Shown here piece by piece: positions 29,101 through 40,200 of a stretch of 64,000 nt of DNA. The DNA is taken from positions 5,837,001-5,901,000 of the forward strand of contig NC_134029.1 of the NCBI RefSeq assembly GCF_964204645.1, given 5' to 3'. Position 1 is the first letter of the stretch. Each line of letters opens with the position of its first letter. Source of the stretch: Tubulanus polymorphus. Taxonomy: Eukaryota; Nemertea; Palaeonemertea; Tubulaniformes; Tubulanidae. Made by a program: the position numbers and the translations under genes. The notes beneath the pieces are model-generated. The model made no database searches, was not told the origin of the DNA, and saw only the letters and a list, made by a program, of their open reading frames with translations.

Positions 29101-29733
29101 GCTTTAACGACCCGCGGTTGGTCCCCGAGGGGCGAATGACTAGAACTCTTCGACACGTTACCGCTGCCCTTTTCACCGATAGTTGGTTGGGTATGGTACA
29201 TCGGCGAAGTCTCCTTGCTCGAAGACGACACCGGGCTTCTCAGGCTGGGACTCTTTCTCATAGAACCACCACCCCCTTGTTTTAGACCTTTCTTTATTGC
29301 TACTGATAAGCGATTTCTTGGTTGATTGGCTCGTTTTTGGTAGCACTTGTACGCGCATACCGACACTGTAAGCAATGCGACTAAACTTCCGACGCATATT
29401 CCCGCTATGGCAGCCGCAGGTACTGAAAGAAAGAAGATAGAAAACTGTTCACCGATGATGGCAATATTTTAGTTGAATAACGTGCATTTCAATGAAGTGC
29501 GCCGTTTCTATTTTTGGAATTCGCGTGGGATTTGCATAAATACTGACACCGCTGAAACCGAACACCTACTAAATGATTTAGTCACTTGATGCCGGTCGTG
29601 TCAATTCGTTTGATCATACACGTGAAACCCCCTGCGTAATCGTCACCAATTACGTATGTAACTATTAAACAAATGGCTGTAAATAGCTGCAAAAATTTTT
29701 ACCTACAAGCAGCGCTTTTAGATTGGTATTCAT
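23103..29733 (-). CDS. SYT4: Synaptotagmin of the SYT4/SYT11 class (4 coding exons)
   Basis: Vesicle membrane protein with one N-terminal membrane anchor and two C2 domains; family members regulate exocytosis of neuropeptide and postsynaptic vesicles. Coding exons in transcript order: 29703-29733, 28614-29422, 23629-23752, 23103-23410. They join to 423 codons plus stop, close to vertebrate SYT4 (~425). Order: short luminal end, transmembrane segment (about residues 12-34, [20 protein letters not shown]), Cys/basic juxtamembrane part, Ser-rich linker, C2A from [13 protein letters not shown]2B from [13 protein letters not shown]-terminal WHKL motif. C2A carries [10 protein letters not shown], with Ser where calcium-binding synaptotagmins have Asp, the hallmark of SYT4/SYT11. 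C2B keeps [10 protein letters not shown]. The exon 28614-29422 ends AAG before GTCAGT. SYT4 versus SYT11 cannot be separated because invertebrates usually have one member. The first exon is the least certain part. Confidence 0.93.
24070..24277. mobile_element. Foldback element with ~84-bp arms in a synaptotagmin intron
   Basis: Left arm from AGTTATATATTAGTCCCACA and right arm ending TGTGGGACTAACATCTCTAA are complementary over about 84 bp with few mismatches, including ATCACGAAGCCG and ATCAAAAATCCG motifs. A central ~40-bp AAACCGAAAACCG-rich loop remains. Typical MITE architecture; related to no other repeat in this window. Confidence 0.75.
24881..25034. mobile_element. Palindromic MITE family A, copy 2
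   Basis: Clearest copy: starts TTAAAGCCCAACGGACAC, ends GTGTGCGTTGGGCTTTA, ~154 bp, in the 4.9-kb synaptotagmin intron. The interior repeats the GACACAGGGAAACG motif. The flanking TTA/TA may be part of the target site. Confidence 0.85.
27147..27157. repeat. Poly-G run of 11
   Basis: Eleven consecutive G on the + strand within a synaptotagmin intron. Such a run is rare in this AT-rich sequence and prone to length error in sequencing. Confidence 0.8.
27266..27780 (-). mobile_element. LINE (non-LTR retrotransposon) 3' fragment
   Basis: On the - strand an open frame after TGA at 27778-27780 runs 73 codons to a TGA near 27556-27558. It contains [13 protein letters not shown] followed by [12 protein letters not shown], which fits the C-terminal end of many CR1/Jockey-type reverse transcriptases (a W-x-x-LP ... 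FK-x-x-L-x-x-YL pattern). About 270 bp of 3'-UTR-like sequence follows, with GAAATAAAT and a tail of TTGAAC repeats (27266-27287). The fragment is 5'-truncated, as is usual for LINEs, and lies antisense to LONP1 but in the same direction as the host synaptotagmin gene. Confidence 0.6.
29703..29733 (-). CDS. SYT4: Candidate first coding exon of the synaptotagmin
   Basis: ATG at 29731-29733 opens [10 protein letters not shown], ends in phase 1 before GTAAAA, and joins the 29422 acceptor (TTTCTTTCAG) to give [12 protein letters not shown], the start of the membrane segment. An in-frame TAG lies upstream at 29779-29781, so no earlier ATG exists in this exon. Total coding length then closes in frame and matches the family. 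The donor is not a strong consensus, and an alternative distant first exon cannot be excluded. Confidence 0.55.
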
Positions 29734-30151
29734 ATGTTCAAAGGCCGGAAACTGATCGTCAAGGTTTTCTGGGAGCGCCTACGTAGCGCATGTACACGAT
29801 GGAACACGGTCTTTCTGCGCTGTCGTTAATAATAGATGGATGTTTTGAGATATTGCGGGCGATGCGAATCATCGTCCTGATATTACTTCCTTCCGCTGAA
29901 AGCCGCGATTGTTGCCGGCTGTGTCGATGTGACTTGATTCGATTGATTCGGAAGAAAATGCCGAAGAAATAACTTTTGGACTCGTGCACCATTCATTATT
30001 CGATCGAAATTGTCAAAGGAATTCTGCCATCGTAAAGCATTATTGACGGACGCTTTTAAAAGATTAATCAATTTTGCGAATTCTGTTTAAACTCGACGGT
30101 CACAAATCAGTCAACTGATGAAAAATTTTTAAATGGGTGCTTTAGGTTGGT

Positions 30152-30287
30152 GCTGCCGCTATGCACGTCATTGGCGGATTTTTCAAACACTAATGTAAAG
30201 CGGCTCTGGCAATCAACGTGCTGCGATTGCCAGAGTCGGTTCATATTAGTTCACGAAAAATCCGCTAACAATGAGCATAGCGGCAGC
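30152..30287. repeat. Long hairpin, 63-bp arms, 10-bp loop
   Basis: GCTGCCGCTATGCACGTCAT ... GGCTCTGGCAATC on the left pairs with GATTGCCAGAG ... ATGAGCATAGCGGCAGC on the right. A few mismatches are scattered along the arms. The short loop and lack of a coding part fit a foldback MITE or an RNA hairpin locus. It lies ~420 bp upstream of the candidate synaptotagmin start. Confidence 0.75.
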
Positions 30288-32995
30288 AATTTATGGTGCA
30301 GTGAGTAAAATAAGGTCTAGATCCTCCAATAGTATATGCATGTATTGTAAAATAGTATGTTGTAAATAACGTTTGTTATGTTTTAAAATGCTTTTTATTT
30401 AAGTTTTTGTAATTAATTGTAGATACCCTCTTTTCTCCCTACACCTGGAAATGGTTGGTGTTTAATAGATATTCGTATTCGTATTGGTAAGTAAGAAATG
30501 CGGGCCCGTTGCCGAATGATAAACACGTCACGTTTTTACATGCCGCCGATATTAGGAGAATATGAGAATAATTCATTCAGAAACTATATGCCTGCAAAAA
30601 TGTGCGTAGTAACGTTGTTAACTTCAAATTTGATGAAGAGTAACATTCAGCTAATAGTCGTGAAATGAGAAATTCAACGAAGCGCGCAGCTATCCCTTAA
30701 TGATGATTAAAGCAACGAGCATGCGGCATCAGCGCCGCGCGCCCCGGCTCTCCAAACACAACGTTTTTCTCTTTGATTCGATATCGACAAATTAAATAAT
30801 CGATAATGTACTGAAAGGCAATTTTAGATATTAGGCGATAGCGCAAACTAGAAGTAGAATATTACGATAAACGATGTCGAGGGAAAGATGTCAAATTTCA
30901 TTCACGTTGCCAATAGTCAGGGTAATATTTCCCATTTCACTTCAACCTTAGTTGTTACTTGGCACGTCTTTAATCAAGTTATTCGCCGGCCGACATCGTA
31001 CGTCATATTGGCCGTCAAACGGCCGTCAACTGTGGCATTTTATCGTCGTGAATATTTCCTCAATAAAGTTGAAATAAAGTTTCGTGCTAATTGCTAATCG
31101 TCATTCTTTTAGCACGGAGACGCGTACATTGATTTATGAAGTTAAACATTTCGAAATTGTGATGCGAGATATGAAAATATTGGAATATTTATTCAACGCT
31201 CTATTTGTTTGCGCGCATTTCAATTCATCGATCTAGAATTATTTACCTACACTAATCAATAACGGCAGTCAATTTATGTCGAACAACGAATATTCATTAT
31301 CCCAGAAAACAGACATCAAAGCAATTTCCATTCAAAACAATTCTTCTCAAATATTGTTTTGTTAATTAATTTTTTCTATGTTAACCCCCGATATTTCTCT
31401 CTGATTTTAGTAGATTATTCATCCAAACTTGTCGGCAATTCTAGGGCCTATTTCTACTTATTCATTTATTTATTTCTTTTGATGTATATATATTTCACAA
31501 ATTAGAATAAAAGGAACTACTTATTTAAAGTGTTTCACGTAAAACGATGGTTGATAAAAACAACTAAAATTCATTATTTTCGGAAGAAAACGAAATATTT
31601 CTCCTTCATTCGCAGATTGTACTTATTGTGTAAAACCTGTTAACGATTGCATTTTTTATCTCCGTTATTCGGAATATTTGGAATAAAGAACATTCACACG
31701 TAAACGAAAATTCTCCCGCAGAACAAACTAGGATTCATCTTCATTTTAGTTTCAGTTTATCCCTATTAGGTTGCACAAATAAACACCTTCTGATACGAAG
31801 ATGAAAAATGAACATTTCTAAAGCTATTTTTGTCACGTTTACCCAACAATTTGGTTAATCAATTTGCCGTCGCTAAGTGACGTGATCTCATATTATCATC
31901 GTCTGCATGCGGCCTACGCACACCTCATCAACTAACAAGGTATCATCTCATTTTCAAATATCATCTTTCAAACGCATCACTCTAAGTCATTATTCTTATT
32001 CATTATGAACTTGAATACATGTGAAGACTTTTGAATTGTCGAAAAATTGTTTTTGAATTTCGCATTATTAACCAATTGCCATTATAATCGATGTTGAAAT
32101 AACGGCGTTATTTTTGACGAATGATCAAGATCTATTTTCTCGATAAAAAACCCACCAATCTGAACTTAAAAGTCATCTCATTTCGTTTGAAAAAGATTCG
32201 TTAACTTTTTTAATCTCTGTCAGTTCGAGTTCAACAACTATATACCGACCGTATATGACTAGTAGAATTAATCTCAAACCGACATCAATCGAAGGTTCGA
32301 CTAAGTATATTGATTACATACGTGAATCGATAGAAGAAAATCAAGAAAATACCTTGGTGAACTTTAGGAAAATCCTGAGCCATATGATGGGCCTGTTGGA
32401 CCATTTTGTTTCAGTATTATCCGTAGCTATTATCGAATTTGTCAGAGTTGTTATTTCTACATAGTCCTCGTTAAAAACCGTCGCTATTTTCTCTGGCAAT
32501 AATCCGCCGTCGGTTTTAGTTTATTCATAAAATAGTTTCCATATTGAAGCTTTTTGTGGCATGAAATTCCAGAGCAAATGGCGGCATTCCCGTTACGCGG
32601 CAAAGCCCTTAATAGAGTCTATGATGCTTTCGCGAGGCGACACAGCGAGATGCGGAGAATAAATTATTCTTCTCCAGAGGGAAATGATGCAGCCGATGTG
32701 AAACCTGTACCATTGCCATGGTAACGGGAGGCTGGTGCGAAAGAGCGGTTTTCTTCTTTCAGAGGTGGCATCTATCCGTGCTCTGGGGCACCAAATCACA
32801 TTATGATCGTAACTAACAGTATGTAAACGTCTCAATCAACGAACAATTTTTGGAAATGCCGCTGTTCAGTCCTGTAACCATCCACGAAACAACCACGGAA
32901 AACGCATTCGGATGAAAAAGGGAAATACAAATTCTTCGCTAATAAACACATTTATTTATAGTTCATGATCTCCAGAAATTCATAAATCATATATG

Positions 32996-33018
32996 AAATA
33001 AATAAATAAATAAATAAA
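32996..33018. repeat. AAAT microsatellite
   Basis: Six consecutive AAAT-type units in intergenic sequence. Confidence 0.85.
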
Positions 33019-34517
33019 CTGACATAATAGAATGACAAATAACATATCGTATCGACTACTTCTGTGAGTGTGTTTCATATATTAGACTACTACTAGATAA
33101 ATAAATTCAACAAATACAAAACCGCATCCTCTTCCACCAAGAAAACGGCACCGAAAACTATCTAAAACCTATAACAGTAGACCCCGGTCAAGTCAGATTC
33201 GATCAACTCGGGATAATCATCCATTCTCATAAATTTTGAAATGTTTTTCTTAAAACTCTGTATATGAAGTTTGTACCGTCCAGTTTGGATATCAGTTTGG
33301 TTTCACAGTTCAAACAGATCCTACGGAGTCTAATCCCCAGGGAGTATAATCATTGAATGACAAGGTATCACTTAATACATGTATCATCCACCAACACCGA
33401 AACTATCTTATAACTATTATCACTTATAGCATCTAAATCAATAAATAAATGAATTAACGGTTAATTTCGTGTGAATGGGACTTGTTAGTTAATTTTTATA
33501 AATTACTGTACAATAAATATATCATAAATAGTTAGTAATTATCATCGTACATAATTCATCTATTTATTACATATCATATTTACAAATATCACTAGTTCGC
33601 GGACAAGTATCAGTGCTTGTTACTGTATCCAACGTCGCATCAAAGTACATCGTATTATCAAAGAGCAGTTTCCAAAAAAAGAAACATCAAAACTAACCCA
33701 ACATCAAGGTAGAACTTTATTGATGTATTAGTATTACTTAAGCTGTATCTGAAGTGAACAGAACACGTAGTTTAAATGAATCTGACTAGCAGCTGAAAAT
33801 TGCCATTCACAAAATAAATACCTCAGCTCCTACAGATCTTTATCAACTAATATCATATCAACAAGTTTTAATTCCAAATTCATAATTACTGCAATTCTGA
33901 GCTTACGAAATATGGGATATTTCGGAGATGTATATTGTTTATTCATACATGAAAAGAAGAATCAAGATATCTAGTTCCACTGGAGAATCAAGTTCAGAAG
34001 TACAAGAAATCTCACTGAGCTTACTTGAAGTCTCCTGCTCTGGTATGTCAGTGGAACCACCCCGGAGAATTTCTATTCTCAAGAAGCTTATATAGGTGCT
34101 TTCTATAATTGATTCAATTCGTAGTTTTGACATAATTGCAGTAAAAAAGGTCCATACTTCAACAAATTCTAATAATCATTTCTGGTAAGCCATTTCCATT
34201 TTAATTGGTCACATTCGAAAAATGCAAACATAAAAGGAATGTTGCCATAGACTGACAGAGAATGTACCTCACAGTATTGAATCCAAAATCACAGTGTTCT
34301 CCTCACCAAAATTATCAAATCCAAAGAAGAACATTTCATATTCTACATAATATTTCTTGAATATTTCGGACAAATTAAAAATCTTTGAATCTACAATCTA
34401 TCGATTTATTACTCGAATTTTTCTAAACGAAAATTCGTTTTCATTCGATCATTTTCCAGTCATTGTATCTATGGCTTCTCGTGTTGCGGTAGAATTCATC
34501 CGCACGGAAGGTTATCA

Positions 34518-37207
34518 TCATACTTGCCACAACAGAAGATGATTCGTGCTGTCGTCGCGGCCCATCGTGTCGTCATCGGACGCAGTTTTACTGAAATCTT
34601 CGTAGCCGTCCCCGCCGCTGATTACTAACATTTTCGTGGCCATCGTCGCCGACGGGGTCATGCTAGCGCGACGCGGTACTGCCGCTGATTCTAAAGTCGC
34701 CGACGCCGAATTCGCGTTCGTAATCGGCATTTCAACGCTTGCTAAGAAACGAACGTGTCCGGTGTGGCCGTGGTATAAACCTGTAACCGAGAAATAGAAC
34801 TTATTAGAAACGTAATTTATTAGTATGTAAATTCAATGATGTATGGCTTCATGAGCCCAAAAAAACATCAACAAAGCCTGGCAATTTGAGACCGTGGTCA
34901 AATTCAATTGACCTCAACCAGCTCAGAGAATTTTTAATTTCACCGATTTCATTTTAGAGCCCACTTTATCTAGATCGACTGACCTGTTACGTTGGGTATC
35001 GAGACATTTGATCTGGTGGTCGCGGTGGTGATGATCGGTAATGGTATACTCAACACGACTCCGGCACTCGTACCGACCCACAATAGGTCCTTACACGTCA
35101 ACAACGCCGTTATTCGTAAACAAGCAGTTTTATGTTGACGTATGATATCATCAGCAGCTAAAATCAAAGTTATGGTAATAATCACATAAATTTCCTGGCT
35201 GAATATTTCTTATAACGTTTTTTTGTGGAAAATATCTATATATAGCAGACCTGCAGAAAGTTACCGGTATAGATTAACAGATTTTTTTACATTGACAACA
35301 ATCTTTTTATTATTCTATCTGTTTGACGGGATTACCCAATAGACTGGTAACATTATAGACAGTCTACTGTATATACATATTATATCATTTGAGAAAACCA
35401 CACTAAAGTGCAAACTCCTTGGAAATGCTGTTCATTAAGCCATTTGCACCACGGGAATCGCAACTTACACATTAGTTTCTGCGAGACTGCCTGACCGACG
35501 CATACCTCAGTCAGGTATTCGCAGGTTGTCGCGTGGAATAGGAGAACTTTCGACGAACCGTGAGTGGCGATGCACACTCCTTTTCCGAAACTAGCCATAC
35601 AAGTAACAGGTTTATTAGAATCAGACTGCACCGGGAATGTATTCTACAAAAAGTCAACACGAAAAGTCGATAATAATTAAGCTAATCAATATAATCGCAC
35701 TAATCATACTCTAATCACTAGCTCATTAATTACAGACCTCTATTTGCATAGTTGCAGGATTCACAATAATGATGTCTTTGCTACAGCCACACCACAGTTT
35801 ACCGGTTACGGCTAACATCCTCGTCACCGGCGCCGCTGAGGTACTGATTGTCTTCACCTCTGATTTCTCGATATCCCAGACGCCCTCTGCAATTACAAAA
35901 CAGCCTAACAAATTAATATAGGGCTATTGTTCTACCGATACTGCAAATATGCAGATTGCAATATTAATGAATCACCTTCAGAAGTAATTATGATACTTTA
36001 AGTCATGAAAAGCCCTATTGGGTCTTGAACATTTTCTTACACCCCAGTTGGAATGATGAAAGCCAGCTACTGCCAGTAAACTATGGAAAGATCTCGTTAC
36101 AGATCAAGAGATCTTTATCTTCAATATACATGGGACCAGTACGTTCATCTAATGAGAAGAATGAACTGAATGAAATACGTACCTTCACTTCGTCTGTAGA
36201 CTACAATATCACCATTAGCCAAGGAAACAAATACGCGAGAATCGAGATATCTGAAAAACGAAGATTTGTAAAACATAGATTTTCAAAACTAGAACAAGCA
36301 TGAAGCGATGTTTAAGGGTAATATATAACTGTACTTACACAATACTTAATACAGCAGCATTGTGGTGAATCTTAAGCTTGTTACGAGTTGTTTTGATGTT
36401 ATCAGTACTTTGAAAAATCAGGATGCTGAAATTAACAATGTGAGATAAAGTCAGTGTAAAACTTATGCAATTGGCATCTCCATAAGTTACTAAGCAGTAT
36501 AGCTCACCTGCCATGTTCCGTACCCAACCACATTGTGCTTTTGAACGGATCTTTCAATGGTTGAGATTTTTGAGCTCCTTTCGATCCGCCGTCTTCATCG
36601 TCTGAATAGAGAATTTGATGATATCAGAATTCAGACAATTTGAAGTAAATAGCATTAATTCTTCCTCAATAGGAATTCGTCAATTTTTCTACCTGAATGT
36701 TGTTGCCCCATATCAGCCTCAGCATCATGGAAGTCTTCCTCTTCGCTACTCGAGGAACTGTCTGAACTATCCGTAGCGAGTTTAGGAGGGGGTTGAGGCT
36801 GGTGGATAGAACAGGGTTTCCGACGACATCCCTTACAGCTACCACCTCTGTAAGATAAAATCAATTCATGCCATATAATGCACACTTGAACAGTTCGCGA
36901 GGATACGTTTTTCAAGGATTGGGTCTTTCAACATTGATTACGAAAACTATAAAAACATTGTCATTGGTTAGGTATTTGAATAATTCCAACTGCCTTCGTA
37001 CCTTTTAAATGCAAGGTTTAAAGCGGGAACGGCACAAACGCATAGAATGCGGGAGTTACAACTCGGTACCGGAGTGTTCAGAGTGACGATCGGTTCCGGC
37101 TGTAGACTCAGTAAACACATGTGTCCCACGTGACCATCGCTGTTACAAACCCAAACATCTCGAAAGTTATTCGCGTTCAAGCCATCGATAGGAGCTGCAC
37201 AAGAGAA
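34518..37207 (-). CDS. ARHGEF17: ARHGEF17 C-terminal beta-propeller-like module, nine exons
   Basis: Blade-like strands with WVCNSDG, MWLGTEHGSI, VFVSLANGDIVVY, KLWCGCSKDIIIVN, VCIATHGSSKVLLF and DLLWVGTSAGVVL follow one another through exons 37002-37207 to 34518-34780. An acidic Ser/Glu linker (DSSDSSSSSEEEDFHDAE) interrupts between the first two. Family members use this WD-like region for partner binding. The stop codon TGA/TAG-side end is at 34518-34520 directly after LLLWQV. Confidence 0.93.
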
Positions 37208-40200
37208 CTGTAAGTAGAAACGATGAAATCATGCAGAAATAGTTGCAAACATATCGGCGTATTGATGAAAGATTTGTTTCTTCTGATTTACCTGCATTCC
37301 AGCTCTTGTTTTAGTTATTGGTAATGCTTGCATAAAGTCTGGGGGTCGTTTATCACATGAAGAAGCTACAATTCATATATAAAATATTAACAAACGAAAT
37401 TCTACTATCCTTTCATATCCTATAGAACAATTTGAATACTCAGTGCATCGTACCCAGCTTCAGTTTAGTGTCAGCGAATGCCATTTCCCACTGCGTTCTT
37501 TTCTCTTTTGTAGGAAAAAGCACACTCATCGTACTTAAACCCTCGCTGAAAATGCAAACACAAATGCGGTTCAATTTGAATTAGCGTTTACAGGTAAAGT
37601 TAGTGAATGATAATAAGGAAGCCAAGAACAATCCTCAATCATTATCCTAGTGACAACTTACGGAGAAGTAATCATGAGATCTAGTTTATTCATTTCATGC
37701 GCGCGTGCTTCATCTCGTAGAACTTTACTGATTGAAAACATCATATCTTTCACAGTCTCTTCCAACATCTGATGTGAACAAACTAAACGCGCGCTCAGCT
37801 CATTGATTTGACTCAATGTGTCGAAGTCTTGTTCTAACATCTCTTTATCAATAACTGGTTTTCGATTGAGACTTGCAGCTGAAATTAGAGGCACAAAGAA
37901 GACTTGGAGATACTTTCATAGAAGCCATGAACTTTCTGGTTAACAAAGTCCTGAATGATATCAATGATATCAACAGAATTTTTTCCGTACAATGGATAAT
38001 CATGCGCTCACTCACATTTAATGACCTCCAAATCGTCAAGACCAACTCGTAACCAGGCTTTATGTTTGATGTTCTCCACAAAATCCTGGCCAGTAGGACA
38101 TTGTCTGAAATTAGACAACATCCAAAATAACACTTCGTAAAAATGATTAACAATCTGTACCGTATTTAGATGTTCTACTTACAATCTCAGTGATGATTTA
38201 ACATTTCCGGTTTTTCTTTTCATCGAGCTACAAATCAACAGATCAGAGAATAACCACAAACAACACTGTTCCTTTCGCCCCTGAAAAAAGAATTGAAGAA
38301 CTGAAGCACGGAACCTCGATTCTAGATGTGAGTGAAATTCAATCAACCACCTCCTCTGAATGAAAGTTTTCCGATTCACTACAAGACATGTTTTGTACTT
38401 ACGACAACTTGCACCATATCGTGTCGTACATATTGTCTGTCAGGTGCAACGAGCTGAATAAACAAATGATGAACGTTACAAATTCTGAGTAAATCTTTCA
38501 TCGCAAACTTAAGGGTTCAAAGCAGTTATCCTAACAAAATCACGAGGAGCACGAATAGTTATATGCAGCCCTAACCAGTTTCATTCAAACAATGAAACAA
38601 TATTACAGTTGCGGTCAAGTTATTTGTGTATACTACAAATGTGAGATTTGATCAATTTTAGATTTAATTCTACGAAATGTTTACAACTCGATGCATGGTT
38701 CGCCGATGTGATTAATTACGCTAAGGAACGATTTCTAATGAATGAATTCTAATTTCGACTCAGACAACGCTATTCAAGCAGCAGATGCGGGTATATCGTA
38801 AACAGATGCGGTGTCGCCATCTTCAGTGATAACGCTGTATGAACCGCTAACTAACAGGTATAATATACCTGTATATAAATACATCAGCACCGTTGAATTC
38901 TCATTCTCATTACAAGTATATTACGTTGGTGTGAATTCTAAGAAACGCAACGTTCTAGGAGTGTGCCGGGATATTTTCAGTAATTGACTCGCGATTTAAG
39001 TTCGTGTTTACCAACAAATTGGCCCCCATAAATATATGTTTGATATCATTAACAGTTCATCGACAATCCTTTATATGCAGTACGAGTGAATGACCTCAGG
39101 CTAAAACCGGTGAAGACTTGTTCAGGTTCAATTCACTTGAAAATGTTACATTATCTAACTGTACTTAAATCTGCCTGATTTCTGCCAGTGATAAGTTTTG
39201 ACTAGAACATTAGCATCGATTTAATAGAGACTAGGAGTCACTAAATGTGGATATATGTCTTCACTACAATTTCAAGTTGTTTTCTAATTGAGGAAAAATT
39301 TCTTAATTTCGTGAAAATTTTTGAAAAAATGTTCAACTCAAATGTCAGCATGCATCGTTCAGTACTTAGTAAGATTTTAAACCTAGAAGTCGTGAAAACA
39401 ACTGTCAAATCAAAAATGTTTCGACGAAATATTATAATCAGTGTTGTCTACAAAATCGAGCCTGTCATTACTGCACCATATAGACAAAAACTTGGACTCC
39501 CTTTTAAAGATAATAAACAAATAGATATTTGGTCCTTGAACTGAGGGAGTTTTTATGTATATATTTAGGATATTTATGTATTCAGTCTAATAAACTTACA
39601 TCCGCCACGAGAATAAGTTCCAATTTTTTCAACGATTGCTGCATATCGGTTTCCTGTTTATTTTCTTTCACGGCGTTTATTTTTAGCGCCAGTTCGTGGA
39701 TGGCATTTTCGGCTTGGCGCAGCAACTCGTGGTCGGGATGATCTTTCGGCGTATGTTCGATCAGCCTCTGCAAAAACAAAACATCATCGTCGTAGCAAAA
39801 TAATGAGGACTAACAACAAATAAAGAAAAAACAAACTCGGACCGCAGAGGCGAGGTTTGAATTTTTCCACGAAGATCGAAACGTAAATTCCTTCTACTAA
39901 ATATCCCATCGTTCTGTTTGTTTCAGTCATACAAACCGTATAGACAAGTAACGGCTAACCCAACGTGCATATTTTAGGATAAGCTCGGCGATTATTGAAT
40001 GGATACGAATTCGAACGCTTACCCTTAGCAGCAGTTCGTATCGCGGTATACGTTGAGCCGGTTGAATTATCAACGCTTTCAACGGTAATTTTCGACGGTT
40101 TTCTTTCTGGCAAAGCTGTATAAGAAAATTGAAACGAAACATAAAAACACATATAGCAGGGGGCGCATCTAGGGAAGCAATTGGGGTACGACCTCCAGCC

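Larger units (their letters stand above)
29734..34517. other. Intergenic region between ARHGEF17 3' end and synaptotagmin 5' end
   Basis: 4.8 kb, AT-rich, between two genes on the same (-) strand. It should contain the ARHGEF17 3'-UTR and the synaptotagmin promoter. A long foldback lies at 30152-30287 and an AAAT microsatellite at 32996-33018. No convincing open frame. Confidence 0.75.

Noticed and set aside
40023-40115. Alternative assignment of the RhoGEF to ARHGEF10
   Set aside because: The C-terminal motifs (IIRQHKTACLRI, GRDDSTNHLLLW, WVCNSDG) and the long N-terminal exon fit ARHGEF17, not ARHGEF10.
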